From positions 1-64,000 of the forward strand of contig NZ_BSYI01000001.1 of NCBI RefSeq assembly GCF_030270585.1: DNA of 64,000 nt, read 5' to 3'. This document shows, piece by piece, positions 8,042 through 16,622 of this stretch (the stretch's first letter is position 1; each line of letters starts with the position of its first letter). A program made the translations under genes and the position numbers. Origin of the DNA: Paralimibaculum aggregatum. Its GTDB lineage: Bacteria; Pseudomonadota; Alphaproteobacteria; Rhodobacterales; Rhodobacteraceae. The notes below the pieces were generated by a model. The model was not told the DNA's origin. It searched no databases and worked only from the letters and a program-made list of their open reading frames with translations.

Positions 8042-8946
8042 CAGCCCGTGCCCCCGCGGCGCGCAATGCGCTGGAAGATCACGATGGGCACCACCAGCAC
8101 CAGCACCAGCAGCACCGTGAGCGCTGAGGCCACCGGCCAGTCGCGGTTCTGGAAGAACTCGGTCCAGAGCGTGCGGCCGATCATCTGCGTCGAGACCCCG
8201 CCGAGAAGCTCCGGGATCACGAACTCGCCGACCGCCGGGATGAAGACGAGGAAGCACCCTGCCGCCACGCCCGGCATCGCCAGCGGCACCACCACCCGCC
8301 AGAACACCGTGGCCGGCCGGGCGCCGAGATCCGCCGCCGCCTCCATCAGGCTGCCGTCGAGCTTCTCCAGCGAGGAATAGAGCGGCAGCACCATGAACGG
8401 CAGATAGCTGTAGACGATGCCGATATAGACCGCGAGCGGCGTCAGGTGGATCACCAGCGGCTCGGTGATCGCCCCGAGGCTCAGCAGGACCTGATTGAGC
8501 AACCCCTCGGTCTTGAGGATGCCGATCCAGGAATAGACGCGGATCAGGAACGAGGTCCAGAACGGCAGGATCACCGCGGTGAGCAGGATCGCCCGCCATG
8601 TCGGGCCCGAGCGCGCCATGCCATAGGCCATGGGAAAGCCGACCAGCAGGGTCAGCAGCGTCGAGATCCCGGCCACCTGCAGGCTGTTGAGATAGCTGTC
8701 GATATAGAGCGCGTCGGAGAACAGGAAGGCGTAGTTCTCGAGGTTCGGCGCCGAGAGATGGTCGAGCGCGGCGCCGATGCTGTCCCAGACGGGCAGATAG
8801 GGCGGCCGCGCGATGGCCGGCTCGGAGATCGAGATCTTGGCGACGATGAAGAAAGGCAGCAGGAAGAACAGCAGCAGCCAGAGATACGGCACGGCGATGG
8901 TCAGACGCCTGCCCCAGCCCATGCCCCTCGCCCTGCCCTGGCCCAT
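8041..8946 (-). CDS. potH: Polyamine-type ABC transporter permease, PotH/PotB-like
   Basis: Predicted 301 aa from the ATG at 8946; an alternative in-frame ATG at 8922 (MGWGRRLTIAVPY) is equally plausible, giving 293 aa. The first membrane segment (VPYLWLLLFFLLPFFIVAK) and the stretch FWTSFLIRVYSWIGILK are hallmarks of PotB/PotH. The EAA loop reads MEAAADLGARPATVFWRVVVP. It overlaps potI at the stop codon. The 175-bp space to potF contains the divergent promoters. Confidence 0.88.
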   Translation of the reverse strand: MGQGRARGMGWGRRLTIAVPYLWLLLFFLLPFFIVAKISISEPAIARPPYLPVWDSIGAALDHLSAPNLENYAFLFSDALYIDSYLNSLQVAGISTLLTLLVGFPMAYGMARSGPTWRAILLTAVILPFWTSFLIRVYSWIGILKTEGLLNQVLLSLGAITEPLVIHLTPLAVYIGIVYSYLPFMVLPLYSSLEKLDGSLMEAAADLGARPATVFWRVVVPLAMPGVAAGCFLVFIPAVGEFVIPELLGGVSTQMIGRTLWTEFFQNRDWPVASALTVLLVLVLVVPIVIFQRIARRGGTG

Positions 8947-9121
8947 GCGCCCTCTTGTCCGCAACCCTGCCGGCCCCGAGCCTAGGGCCTGCCCGCGCAA
9001 CGGGCAAGACGCCGCGAATGCCTGCGATTTGACTTTCGAGCCGGCCGGAGCGCGGCTAGTCTCGGTGCGACTCGGGCCGGTCACGGGCCCGGCGCAACAG
9101 GTTGGGAATAAGGAGACCGCA

Positions 9122-10207
9122 ATGCGTCAGTGGATGTTCGGTGTCGCGGCCCTCGCACTCGTGGCGGGCACCGCCGCCGCCGAGGAGGGGGTTGTCCACG
9201 TCTACAACTGGTCCGACTACATCGACGAGGAGATCCTTGCCGAGTTCGAGGCCGAGACCGGGATCAAGGTGGTCTACGACGTGTTCGATTCCAACGAGCT
9301 GCTCGAGACCAAGATGCTCGCCGGCGGCTCCGGCTATGACGTGGTGGTGCCCACCGGCGACTTCCTGCAGCGCCAGATCGGCGCCGGCGCCTTCATGGAG
9401 CTCGACAAGTCGAAGCTCCCCAATCTCGTGAACATGTGGGACCGGATCGCCGAGGTCACCGCGAATTACGACCCCGGAAACGCCTATTCCATCAACTACA
9501 TGTGGGGCACCACCGGCATCGGCTACAACGTCGACGCGGTCGAGGCGCGGCTCGGCACCGACGAGATCACCTCCTGGGACGTGATCTTCAAGCCGGAGCT
9601 GCTCGAGAAGTTCGCCGATTGCGGCGTGCACATGCTCGATGCGCCGACCGAGATGATCCCCGCCGCGCTCAACTATCTCGGCCACGATCCCGACAGCTTC
9701 GATACCGGGCAGATCGAGGAGGCGGCCGCGCTCATCCAGAGCATCCGCCCGCATATCGCGCAGTTCCACTCCTCGCAGTACATCGAGGCGCTGGCGAACG
9801 GCGACATCTGCCTGGCGGTCGGCTGGTCGGGCGACGTGCTGCAGGCCCGCGACCGTGCCGACGAGGCGGAGAACGGCGTGCGCGTCGGCTACGCGATTCC
9901 GAAGGAGGGCGCGCTGATGTGGTTCGACCAGATGGCGATCCCGTCGGATGCGCCGAACCCGGAGGCGGCCCATGCCTTCCTCAACTACATCATGAAGCCC
10001 GAGGTGATCGCGAAGGCGTCCAACTACGTCTATTACGCCAACGGCAACAAGGCGAGCCAGGCGCTGCTCAACGAGGACGTGATCGGCGATCCGGCGATCT
10101 ATCCGCCCGAGGAGGCGGTGGCCAATCTCTATGTCACCAGCCCCTATCCGCCGCGGGTCCAGCGCACGGTCACCCGGCTCTGGACGCGGATCAAGACCGG
10201 CTCGTGA
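9122..10207 (+). CDS. potF: Periplasmic polyamine-binding protein, PotF/PotD-like
   Basis: Predicted 361 aa with an AAGGAG ribosome site 7 nt before the ATG. Residues 1-20 form a Sec signal peptide ending AGTAAAEE. The mature start VVHVYNWSDYIDEEILAEFE is the family signature, and VVVPTGDFLQRQI, INYMWGTTGIGYN and NYIMKPEVIAKASNYV follow as in PotF. The protein captures putrescine or a related amine in the periplasm and delivers it to PotH/PotI. It overlaps potG by 4 bases (GTGA). The permease genes run the opposite way, an unusual split of the normally contiguous potFGHI set. Confidence 0.92.
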   Translation: MRQWMFGVAALALVAGTAAAEEGVVHVYNWSDYIDEEILAEFEAETGIKVVYDVFDSNELLETKMLAGGSGYDVVVPTGDFLQRQIGAGAFMELDKSKLPNLVNMWDRIAEVTANYDPGNAYSINYMWGTTGIGYNVDAVEARLGTDEITSWDVIFKPELLEKFADCGVHMLDAPTEMIPAALNYLGHDPDSFDTGQIEEAAALIQSIRPHIAQFHSSQYIEALANGDICLAVGWSGDVLQARDRADEAENGVRVGYAIPKEGALMWFDQMAIPSDAPNPEAAHAFLNYIMKPEVIAKASNYVYYANGNKASQALLNEDVIGDPAIYPPEEAVANLYVTSPYPPRVQRTVTRLWTRIKTGS

Positions 10208-11343
10208 GCACCGCGGGCGTGCAGCGCAAGCCGGCGGCGGCAACCGCCGGCGCCAAGCCCTGGGCGGACCCCGCCGCCCGGCCCTATCTGGAGATTGCCG
10301 GGGTCACCAAGCGCTTCGGCAGCACCGCGGCCGTGGACCGCATCTCGCTCGGCATCCATGCCGGCGAGTTCTTCGCGCTGCTCGGCCCCTCCGGCTGCGG
10401 CAAGACCACCCTGCTGCGGATGCTGGCCGGGTTCGAGACCCCGGACGAGGGCTCGATCCGGCTCGACGGCGAGGAGCTCTCGCGCATCCCGCCGCATGAG
10501 CGGCCGGTGAACATGATGTTCCAGTCCTATGCGCTGTTCCCCCACATGACGGTGGAGAAGAACATCGCCTTCGGGCTGGAGATGGAGCGGATGCCGGCCG
10601 CGCAGCGGCGGGCCCGCGTCGAGGAGATGCTGGCGCTGACCCGGCTCGAGAAGCTTGCCCGGCGCAGGCCCGACCAGCTCTCCGGCGGCCAGCGTCAGCG
10701 CGTCGCGCTGGCCCGGGCGCTCGCCAAGAAGCCCAAGCTGATCCTGCTCGACGAGCCGCTCGGCGCGCTCGACCGCAAGCTCCGCGAGGCGACCCAGTTC
10801 GAGCTGGTGCGCATCCAGGAGGAGCTCGGCCTCACCTTCGTCATCGTCACCCACGACCAGGAGGAGGCGATGACCGTCTCCACCCGCATCGCGGTGATGA
10901 ACGAGGGCCGCATCGCGCAGATCGGCGAGCCGCACGAGGTCTACGAAGCGCCGCAGAACCGTTTCGTGGCGGAGTTCATCGGCGATGTGAACATTCTCGA
11001 GGGGCGCGCCGATGCCGCGGCGGGGCGTTTCGTCTTTGCCGTCGGCGGCTGGGCGGAGCTGCCGGAGGGCGCCGCGCCGGTCGCGATGGCCGTGCGGCCC
11101 GAGAAGATCGAGATCGAGCTCGCCCGCGGCGCGGAGGAGGACGGGCCGAACCGGATCCTCGGCGTGGTCGAGGACATCGCCTATCTCGGCGACATGTCGG
11201 TCTATCACGTGCGGCTCGACAGCGGCAGCATCGTCCGGGTGGCGCGCACCAACCGGATCAGGGCGCTCGAGGAACCGATCGACTGGGACAGCCGGGTCCG
11301 GCTGGCCTGGGATGCGAAATCGGCGGTGCCGCTCGCGGCGTAG
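10204..11343 (+). CDS. potG: Polyamine-type ABC transporter ATPase, PotG/PotA-like
   Basis: Predicted 379 aa starting at a GTG that overlaps the potF stop. Walker A GPSGCGKTT (about residues 62-70), Q-loop FQSYALFPH, signature LSGGQRQRVALARAL, Walker B LILLDEPLGALD and the switch His in VTHDQEEAM are all intact. The C-terminal quarter (from about residue 280) is a TOBE/MOP-like regulatory domain with AVRPEKIEI. It energises uptake by PotH/PotI. The start is GTG, consistent with translational coupling to potF. Confidence 0.92.
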   Translation: MSTAGVQRKPAAATAGAKPWADPAARPYLEIAGVTKRFGSTAAVDRISLGIHAGEFFALLGPSGCGKTTLLRMLAGFETPDEGSIRLDGEELSRIPPHERPVNMMFQSYALFPHMTVEKNIAFGLEMERMPAAQRRARVEEMLALTRLEKLARRRPDQLSGGQRQRVALARALAKKPKLILLDEPLGALDRKLREATQFELVRIQEELGLTFVIVTHDQEEAMTVSTRIAVMNEGRIAQIGEPHEVYEAPQNRFVAEFIGDVNILEGRADAAAGRFVFAVGGWAELPEGAAPVAMAVRPEKIEIELARGAEEDGPNRILGVVEDIAYLGDMSVYHVRLDSGSIVRVARTNRIRALEEPIDWDSRVRLAWDAKSAVPLAA

Positions 11344-11423
11344 TTGCGGCGCGGCGGGCGATCACCGCCCCGGCGCGGGAGCCGCCCCCCGCGGGGCAGA
11401 ACTCTCCGCCACCGGTGCGGCGA

Positions 11424-11603
11424 TCAGGCCTCGCGAACCCCGCCGGTGCTGCGCGTGGCGCCGGTCTTGTTGCCGAAGGCCCAGCCGAAGGCGAGGATGA
11501 ACAGGCGCCGCATCTCCCGCGCGCGCATCAGTTCGGCCTCTGCGATCTTCTCGCGGACGAGATCATGGTCGATCGCGCCGATGTCAAAGCGTTTCATGGA
11601 CAT
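11424..11603 (-). CDS. Small basic/amphipathic protein of unknown function
   Basis: Predicted 59 aa starting MSMKRFDIGAIDHDLV, chosen because GGAG sits 8 nt upstream; an ATG at 11615 would add four residues. The middle (REKIAEAELMRAREMRRLF) is a charged helix followed by a short hydrophobic patch (ILAFGWAFG). Short Arg-rich helical proteins of this sort are common in Rhodobacterales (RSP_7527- or DUF1127-like), but I cannot assign it firmly. It is a single gene after potG in convergent orientation. Confidence 0.55.
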   Translation of the reverse strand: MSMKRFDIGAIDHDLVREKIAEAELMRAREMRRLFILAFGWAFGNKTGATRSTGGVREA

Positions 11604-11791
11604 GGTCTGCTCCATTCTTTCTGAGACTGAGGGCCCAGATCCCATGCGTTTCCTGTCTGCCAAAGATAGGCCTGCGGATGGGGCGGAGACCTGCCGTTTT
11701 CGCAAAGCGGCTTTTCGCACTTGCAGCATGACAGGCATGCGGACCCGGGACGCAACCGCCATGGTCCTAAAAGACGTTTGATGTCAGATCG

Positions 11792-11894
11792 TTATCGCCC
11801 GGCCGCGACCGGTTCGGCCATCGTTCACGCGTTCGGGAACGGGCCTGCGGCGGGGTCGGGTGCTGCTGCACCGAGGCAACAGGCCGGGCGATAA
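11792..11894. other. Structured non-coding element: 13-bp closing stem enclosing two hairpins
   Basis: TTATCGCCCGGCC (11792-11804) is perfectly complementary to GGCCGGGCGATAA (11882-11894). The 77 nt between them contain two further hairpins. One is 11816-11845, with GGCC/GGCC and CGTTC/GAACG stems separated by a 2-nt bulge. The other is 11856-11874, TC-GGTGC / GCACC-GA around TGCT with one bulged G. The whole reads as a three-way junction on either strand. It lies in the 355-bp gene-free stretch between the small gene (start 11603) and the soxG stop. It resembles no riboswitch or sRNA class I can name, and strand is undetermined. Confidence 0.5.
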
Positions 11895-11927
11895 GGCGCA
11901 GGCGTGCTTCAATCCGCCGGGTCAGAT

Positions 11928-11950
11928 CGGGGGCAGAAGCCCTGCCCCCG
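11928..11950 (-). terminator. Probable terminator hairpin after soxG
   Basis: A perfect 9-bp inverted repeat, CGGGGGCAG (11928-11936) and CTGCCCCCG (11942-11950), with a 5-nt loop, begins 8 nt past the soxG stop. There is no T-run, as is usual for many high-GC alphaproteobacterial terminators. Confidence 0.55.
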
Positions 11951-11958
11951 CGCCCGGG

Positions 11959-12543
11959 TCAGACGCCGAAGCGGCCGACCTCGGCACCCTCGACGCCGGA
12001 GGTCTCCAGCCAGGCGAAGAGGTGGTGCGCAAAGCTGCGGAAGCAGACCAGCTCCCACTCTTCGGGACCGCGCCGCCAGATGCCCACCGCGAGCCCGCCG
12101 AGATGGGTCCGCCGGGCCCGGCCCACGGGGAACCCGGCCTCGCTGAAATCGAGCGGTGCGCCCTTGGCCAGCGTCTCGGCGGCATCGGCCCCCTCGAGCC
12201 GCAGCACGGCACGGGCATGGGAGACGTCGAGCGCCATGTGATGCGTGCCGGCGAGCGCCCCCTCGAGCATCTCCACGGCGCCGGCCACCTCGGCATGGGG
12301 CACGAAGAGCAGCAGCTCGTCCGGCGCCATCCAGACCGCGCCGCGGTCATCGCCCGCGAACCCGGCCGACAGGGCCTCCGGCACCGCGACGCCCGTGATC
12401 GCCTCGACCGCCCCCACCAGCGCCGACGATGCGAGATCGCCCGCGCGCAGGGTGATCTGCCCGCGCAGCCCGCATTCGGCAAGCCGCAGCCCGGGGCGGG
12501 GTTCCGCCGCCCGGCCGTCCAGAGCACTCACAGCATCAGACAT
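11959..12543 (-). CDS. soxG: Sarcosine oxidase gamma subunit
   Basis: Predicted 194 aa from MSDAVSALDG; the ATG overlaps the end of soxA by 8 bases. The protein has the GcvT/folate-binding-like fold of SoxG, with LLLFVPHAEVAGAVEML and DVSHARAVLRLEGADA and the late FRSFAHHLFAWL stretch. SoxG is a structural subunit of heterotetrameric sarcosine oxidase, which oxidises sarcosine to glycine, H2O2 and 5,10-methylene-THF at the end of betaine/choline breakdown. Last gene of the soxD-A-G run. Confidence 0.9.
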   Translation of the reverse strand: MSDAVSALDGRAAEPRPGLRLAECGLRGQITLRAGDLASSALVGAVEAITGVAVPEALSAGFAGDDRGAVWMAPDELLLFVPHAEVAGAVEMLEGALAGTHHMALDVSHARAVLRLEGADAAETLAKGAPLDFSEAGFPVGRARRTHLGGLAVGIWRRGPEEWELVCFRSFAHHLFAWLETSGVEGAEVGRFGV

Positions 12544-15500
12544 TCTGCCGCTCCCCCGCCGCGTCATAGAACACCGGGCTGACCACCTCGGCCCTGATCA
12601 CCTTGTCCTCGCCCACCGGGAAGAGCAGCGTCTCGCCCATGCGCTCGGAGCCCCGCTCGATCAGCGCCATGGCGATGGAGCGGTCGAGGGTCGGCGAGAA
12701 ATAGCTCGACGTCACATGCCCGATGGTGCGCATCGGCTTCGGCGCGTCGATGTCCTCCACCGCATGGGCGCCGTCGGGCAGCACCTCGGCCGGGTCCTCG
12801 GTGCTGAGGCCGACGAGCTGCTTGCGGTTCGGGCGGATGAGATCGGCCCGGCTCTGCGCGCGCTTTCCGAGGAAATCGTCCTTCTTCTTCGAGACCGCCC
12901 AGTGCAGGCCGAGATCCTGCGGCGTGACGGTGCCATCGGTCTCGTCGCCGATCATGATGAAGCCCTTCTCGGCGCGCATCACGTGCAGCGCCTCGGTGCC
13001 GTAGGGCATCGCGCCGAAGGCTTCGCCCGCCGCGTGCAGCGCCTGCCAGAGCGCGAGCCCGTGGCCGGCCGGCGTGGCGATCTCGTAGGAGAGCTCGCCC
13101 GAGAAGGAGATCCGGAAGATCCGCGCCGGGCAGCCCGCGACGGTGCCCTCGGCAAAGGCCATGAAGGGGAGCGCATCGGCGGAGATGTCGGCATCGGTGC
13201 CGGCGGCCTCGATCAGCCTGCGCGCCTCCGGCCCGGCCACCGCGATCTGCGCCCAGTGATCGGTGACGTTCTGGACATAGACCTCGAGGTCCCACCACTC
13301 GGTCTGCAGCCATTCCTCGAGATGGCCGGCCACGCGGTCCGACCCGCCGGAGGTGGTGTGCAGCAGGAAGCTGTCCGCCCCGGTGCGCACCACGACGCCG
13401 TCGTCGAACAGGAAGCCGTTCTCGTTGCACATCAGGCCATAGCGGCAGCGGCCCGGCTTCAGGGTCGACATCATGTTGGTGTAGATGCGGTCGAGGAAGA
13501 CGCCGGCATCCGGGCCCTTCACCGCGATCTTGCCGAGGGTGGAGGCATCGAGCAGGCCGACATGGCCGCGGGCGTTCAGCACCTCGCGGCGCACCGCGGC
13601 CTCGCGGCTTTCGCCCTCGCGGCGATAGCAATAGGGGCGCTCCCAGTCGCCCACCGGCTCGAAATCGGCACCGTTCGCGGCGTGCCAGCCATGCATCGGG
13701 GTCTGCCGCACCGCCTTGAACAGCGGGCCCGCCGCCTGCCCCGCGATCGCCCCCATGGAGATCGGCGTGTAGGGCGGGCGGAAGGTGGTGGTGCCGACCT
13801 TCTGGATCGGCGCGCCGAGCGCCTCCGCCAGCAGCGCGAGGCCGTTGATGTTGGAGGTCTTGCCCTGGTCGGTGGCCATGCCGAGCGTGGTGTAGCGCTT
13901 GGTGTGCTCGACGCTCTCGTAGCCCTCGCGCGCGGCAAGGCGGACATCGGCCGCGGTCACGTCGTTCTGGAAATCGACGAAATGCTTGGTGCCGTGGGCA
14001 TACTTGTCGCGCGAGGGGGTGAACCAGTGCGCCGCGACCGGCTGCTCGGCCGGCTCCTCCACCGCCGGAACCGGCAGCTCCGGACCGGGGGTGAAGCCCG
14101 CCGCCTCGGCCGCCGCGCGGCCAGCCATGCGCGCATCCGCAAGGCATGGGGCGCTGGTCAGCTCGCCATTTGCCGCCCCGGCGCAGCGGGTGTTGATCTC
14201 GCCGTCGGGGCCGAGCGGCGCGCCGGCTTCCGGATGCGGGCGGAACATCAGCGCGGTGTCGTCCCAAGCCAGCTTGCCGCCGCAATGGCTGTAGAGATGC
14301 ACCACGGGCGACCAGCCGCCGGACATCGCGACGAGATCGACCGTCTCGGCCGGGCCTGCGCCGCCGATCTCGGTGCCGGATTTCAGCCGCCCGATCTCGA
14401 CGCCCTCGAGCCGCTTGCCGCCCCTGGCCCTGGCGATCCCGCGGCCCTCGTGGATCGGGATCTGCAGCGCCCGCGCCATCTCCGGCAGCGCGCCCTCGGC
14501 ATCGTGGCGCACGTCGACGATGCCGACGACCTCCGCCCCCGCCTCGTGCAGCGCCAGCGCGGTGCGGTAGGCGTCGTCGTTGTTGGCATAGACGATGGCG
14601 CGCCGCCCCGGGCAGACGCCATAGAGCCGGATGTAGTCGCGCACCGCGCCGGCCAGCATGACGCCGGGGGTGTCGTTGCCGGCGAAGGTGAGCGGGCGCT
14701 CGATGGCGCCGGTGGCGACGACGATCTGCTTCGCGCGCACCCGCCAGAGCCGGTGGCGCGGCGCGCCGGGCGTGCCGGGGCGATGGTCGGAGACGCGCTC
14801 GTAGAGCAGCGCATAGCCGTGGTCGTAGAGCCCGGCGGCCATGGTGCGCAGGCGCGTCACCACGCTCGGATCGGCCTCGAGCTCGGCGGCGCGGGCGGTG
14901 GCCCAGTCCGCCGCCGGCACGCCGTCGATCCGGGTCTCGGCCTCGGCGAGCGCCCGCCCGCCCCAATGCGCGGTCTGCTCCACCAGCAGCACCCGCGCGC
15001 CGGAAGCCGCCGCCTCGCGCGCCGCGGCGAGCCCGGCGATGCCGCCGCCGATCACCAGCACGTCGGTATGGGCGTGCAGGTGCTCGTAGCTGTCCGGGTC
15101 GCGCTCGCTCGGCGCCTTGCCGAGGCCGGCGGCGCGGCGGATGAAGGGCTCGTAGACATGCTTCCAGGCGGCGCGCGGATACATGAAGGTCTTGTAGTAG
15201 AAGCCCGCCGAGAACACCGGCAGCATCGAGGCGACCGCGGCATTCACCGCGCCGATGTCGAAATCGAGGCTCGGCCAGTGGTTCTGGCTGATCGCCTCCA
15301 TGCCGGCATGCAGCTCGGTGGTGGTGGCGCGCTGGTTCGGCTCGAAGCGGTTGCCGGCGCCGACGCCGAACAGCGCGTTCGGCTCCTCGGCACCGCTCGC
15401 CACGATGCCGCGCGGGCGGTGATACTTGAACGAGCGGCCGACCAGCACCCGGTCGTTGGCCAGCAGCGCCGAGGCCAGCGTGTCGCCCTCGAAGCCCTCG

Positions 15501-15580
15501 AGATCGCGGCCGTTGAAGCGGAAGCCGAGCGGCTGGCTGCGGTCGATCAGGCGGCCGCCCTTCTCCAGACGATGCGCCAT
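12536..15580 (-). CDS. soxA: Sarcosine oxidase alpha subunit
   Basis: Predicted 1014 aa, normal size for SoxA. Residues 1-100 form a 2Fe-2S-ferredoxin-like domain that lacks cysteine clusters. About 170-500 is an NAD-binding FAD-type fold beginning VLVIGGGIAGLAAAREAA. The C-terminal third is a GcvT-like aminomethyl/THF-binding domain containing GLLDASTLGKIAVKGPDAG and SFSGELSYEIATPAG. The subunit holds NAD+ and the folate site that traps the formaldehyde equivalent. The gene begins 3 nt after soxD's stop and overlaps soxG, so all three are coupled. The catalytic flavin subunit SoxB is not encoded in the window. Confidence 0.95.
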   Translation of the reverse strand: MAHRLEKGGRLIDRSQPLGFRFNGRDLEGFEGDTLASALLANDRVLVGRSFKYHRPRGIVASGAEEPNALFGVGAGNRFEPNQRATTTELHAGMEAISQNHWPSLDFDIGAVNAAVASMLPVFSAGFYYKTFMYPRAAWKHVYEPFIRRAAGLGKAPSERDPDSYEHLHAHTDVLVIGGGIAGLAAAREAAASGARVLLVEQTAHWGGRALAEAETRIDGVPAADWATARAAELEADPSVVTRLRTMAAGLYDHGYALLYERVSDHRPGTPGAPRHRLWRVRAKQIVVATGAIERPLTFAGNDTPGVMLAGAVRDYIRLYGVCPGRRAIVYANNDDAYRTALALHEAGAEVVGIVDVRHDAEGALPEMARALQIPIHEGRGIARARGGKRLEGVEIGRLKSGTEIGGAGPAETVDLVAMSGGWSPVVHLYSHCGGKLAWDDTALMFRPHPEAGAPLGPDGEINTRCAGAANGELTSAPCLADARMAGRAAAEAAGFTPGPELPVPAVEEPAEQPVAAHWFTPSRDKYAHGTKHFVDFQNDVTAADVRLAAREGYESVEHTKRYTTLGMATDQGKTSNINGLALLAEALGAPIQKVGTTTFRPPYTPISMGAIAGQAAGPLFKAVRQTPMHGWHAANGADFEPVGDWERPYCYRREGESREAAVRREVLNARGHVGLLDASTLGKIAVKGPDAGVFLDRIYTNMMSTLKPGRCRYGLMCNENGFLFDDGVVVRTGADSFLLHTTSGGSDRVAGHLEEWLQTEWWDLEVYVQNVTDHWAQIAVAGPEARRLIEAAGTDADISADALPFMAFAEGTVAGCPARIFRISFSGELSYEIATPAGHGLALWQALHAAGEAFGAMPYGTEALHVMRAEKGFIMIGDETDGTVTPQDLGLHWAVSKKKDDFLGKRAQSRADLIRPNRKQLVGLSTEDPAEVLPDGAHAVEDIDAPKPMRTIGHVTSSYFSPTLDRSIAMALIERGSERMGETLLFPVGEDKVIRAEVVSPVFYDAAGERQNV

Positions 15581-15583
15581 GGC

Positions 15584-15901
15584 TCAGCCCTCCCAGTTCG
15601 GGCGGCGGGCCCGGATGCGCTCGACGATCTCCGCCGGCGGCTCGGTGACCTGCGCCGGATAGGTGCCGAAGACCTCCAGCGTCACGGTGCAGCGCGCCGC
15701 ATGGAACCACTTGCCGCAGCCGAAGGCATGGCGCCAGCGCTCGAAATGCACGCCCTTGGGGTTCTTGCGGGTGAACAGGTAGCCCGCGAAGTCCTCGTCG
15801 GTGGAGCCGGGGCCGAAGCGCTCGAGATGCGCCTCGCCGCCGGGCGCAAGCTCGGTCTCGGCGCAATCGGCGCCGCAATTCGGACAGGTGATCAGCAGCA
15901 T
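15584..15901 (-). CDS. soxD: Sarcosine oxidase delta subunit
   Basis: Predicted 105 aa. The start MLLITCPNCG carries the first Cys pair of the structural zinc site, and FGCGKWFHAARCT supplies the remaining His/Cys ligands, as in known SoxD. RKNPKGVHFERWRHAFGC is highly typical. It usually lies directly after soxB in a soxBDAG operon, but here it heads the run, and upstream (15902-16043) I find no coding sequence. Confidence 0.95.
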   Translation of the reverse strand: MLLITCPNCGADCAETELAPGGEAHLERFGPGSTDEDFAGYLFTRKNPKGVHFERWRHAFGCGKWFHAARCTVTLEVFGTYPAQVTEPPAEIVERIRARRPNWEG

Positions 15902-16043
15902 GGGTCGGTCGGTCCTCGGGCGGTCGATGGGCAGAGGGCAGCCGCAAGATGCAGTGCGGCCTAGCCTCGTCGCACGCCGTCGAGGTTTGCACGCGACCGG
16001 ACCCGTCGCAATAGGGCCTGCTTGCGACGCGCCGGACGCTCCC

Positions 16044-16304
16044 TCAGGTCGCCTTCAGGGCGGGGCGGGCACGGCGCAGCCTGCGCCCGGCAACCAGCGC
16101 CAGGCTCAGCAGGTTGGCCCAGAGACAGAGGACGACCGCCGCCGCCGGCAAGGCCGGCTCGAGATCCGCCGGCGCAAGGCCGGTCCAGACCAGCGCGATC
16201 ACGGCCACCGCCCCGGCCATGCAGGCGACCGCGGTCATCCGCAAGGCGTCGCGCACGGGGGACTCCATGGGAGACTGGGCAATTTCAGCGTGTCGATCGG
16301 CCAT
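16044..16304 (-). CDS. Small two-helix membrane protein, paralogue of the next gene
   Basis: Predicted 86 aa from MADRHAEIAQSP, chosen for the AGGAGG 5 nt upstream. Two hydrophobic helices (AVACMAGAVAVIALVWTGL and ALPAAAVVLCLWANLLSLAL) are followed by a basic tail GRRLRRARPA. The second helix and tail match the gene at 16401-16622 in the pattern VLC-x2-ANLLS-x2-L-x2-GRR, so the two are tandem paralogues. No known family recognised. It may follow the neighbouring gene in one transcript (96-bp gap) and precedes soxD. Confidence 0.6.
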   Translation of the reverse strand: MADRHAEIAQSPMESPVRDALRMTAVACMAGAVAVIALVWTGLAPADLEPALPAAAVVLCLWANLLSLALVAGRRLRRARPALKAT

Positions 16305-16400
16305 TGCATCCTCCTCTTCCCGGTGCTGACAGGAGGCCATGCAATCTTGGCGAGATTTTGTCGGGCAGATGGCACAACCGGAGGATGCGTGAAGGGCGCC

Positions 16401-16622
16401 TCAGCCGGTCCGGCGTCCGAGCAGCAGCAATGCGCTGAGCAGGTTCGCCGAGATGCAGAGCACCAGGCCGCCGGAAATCAGCCCGCCGCGTTTCAGCCCG
16501 ATGGTGGGTGCGGCCCATTCCGCCGCCAGCATCAGGCTCGCAAGCACGAGAAAGCACAGCGCCACAGCTCTGACGAACCGCCGTTTCACCGAAATCGGCC
16601 GGGCTTCTCCCGCATTCTGCAT
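16401..16622 (-). CDS. Small two-helix membrane protein, paralogue of the previous gene
   Basis: Predicted 73 aa, AGAGGG ribosome site about 7 nt upstream. Two hydrophobic helices (VALCFLVLASLMLAAEWAA and GGLVLCISANLLSALLLLG) end in GRRTG. It shares the ANLLS/GRR ending with the 16044-16304 product. An inner-membrane location is expected, with a cytoplasmic basic N-terminus (VKRRFVR). Function unknown. Confidence 0.6.
   Translation of the reverse strand: MQNAGEARPISVKRRFVRAVALCFLVLASLMLAAEWAAPTIGLKRGGLISGGLVLCISANLLSALLLLGRRTG

Noticed and set aside
9029-9060. Promoter with -35 TTGACT before potF
   Set aside because: The nearest -10-like hexamer (TAGTCT) is 22 bp away, too far for a standard sigma-70 promoter, so I did not annotate it.
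12245-15964. Long plus-strand frames over the soxA/soxG genes
   Set aside because: They are shadow frames antisense to well-conserved sarcosine oxidase subunits, without recognisable motifs.
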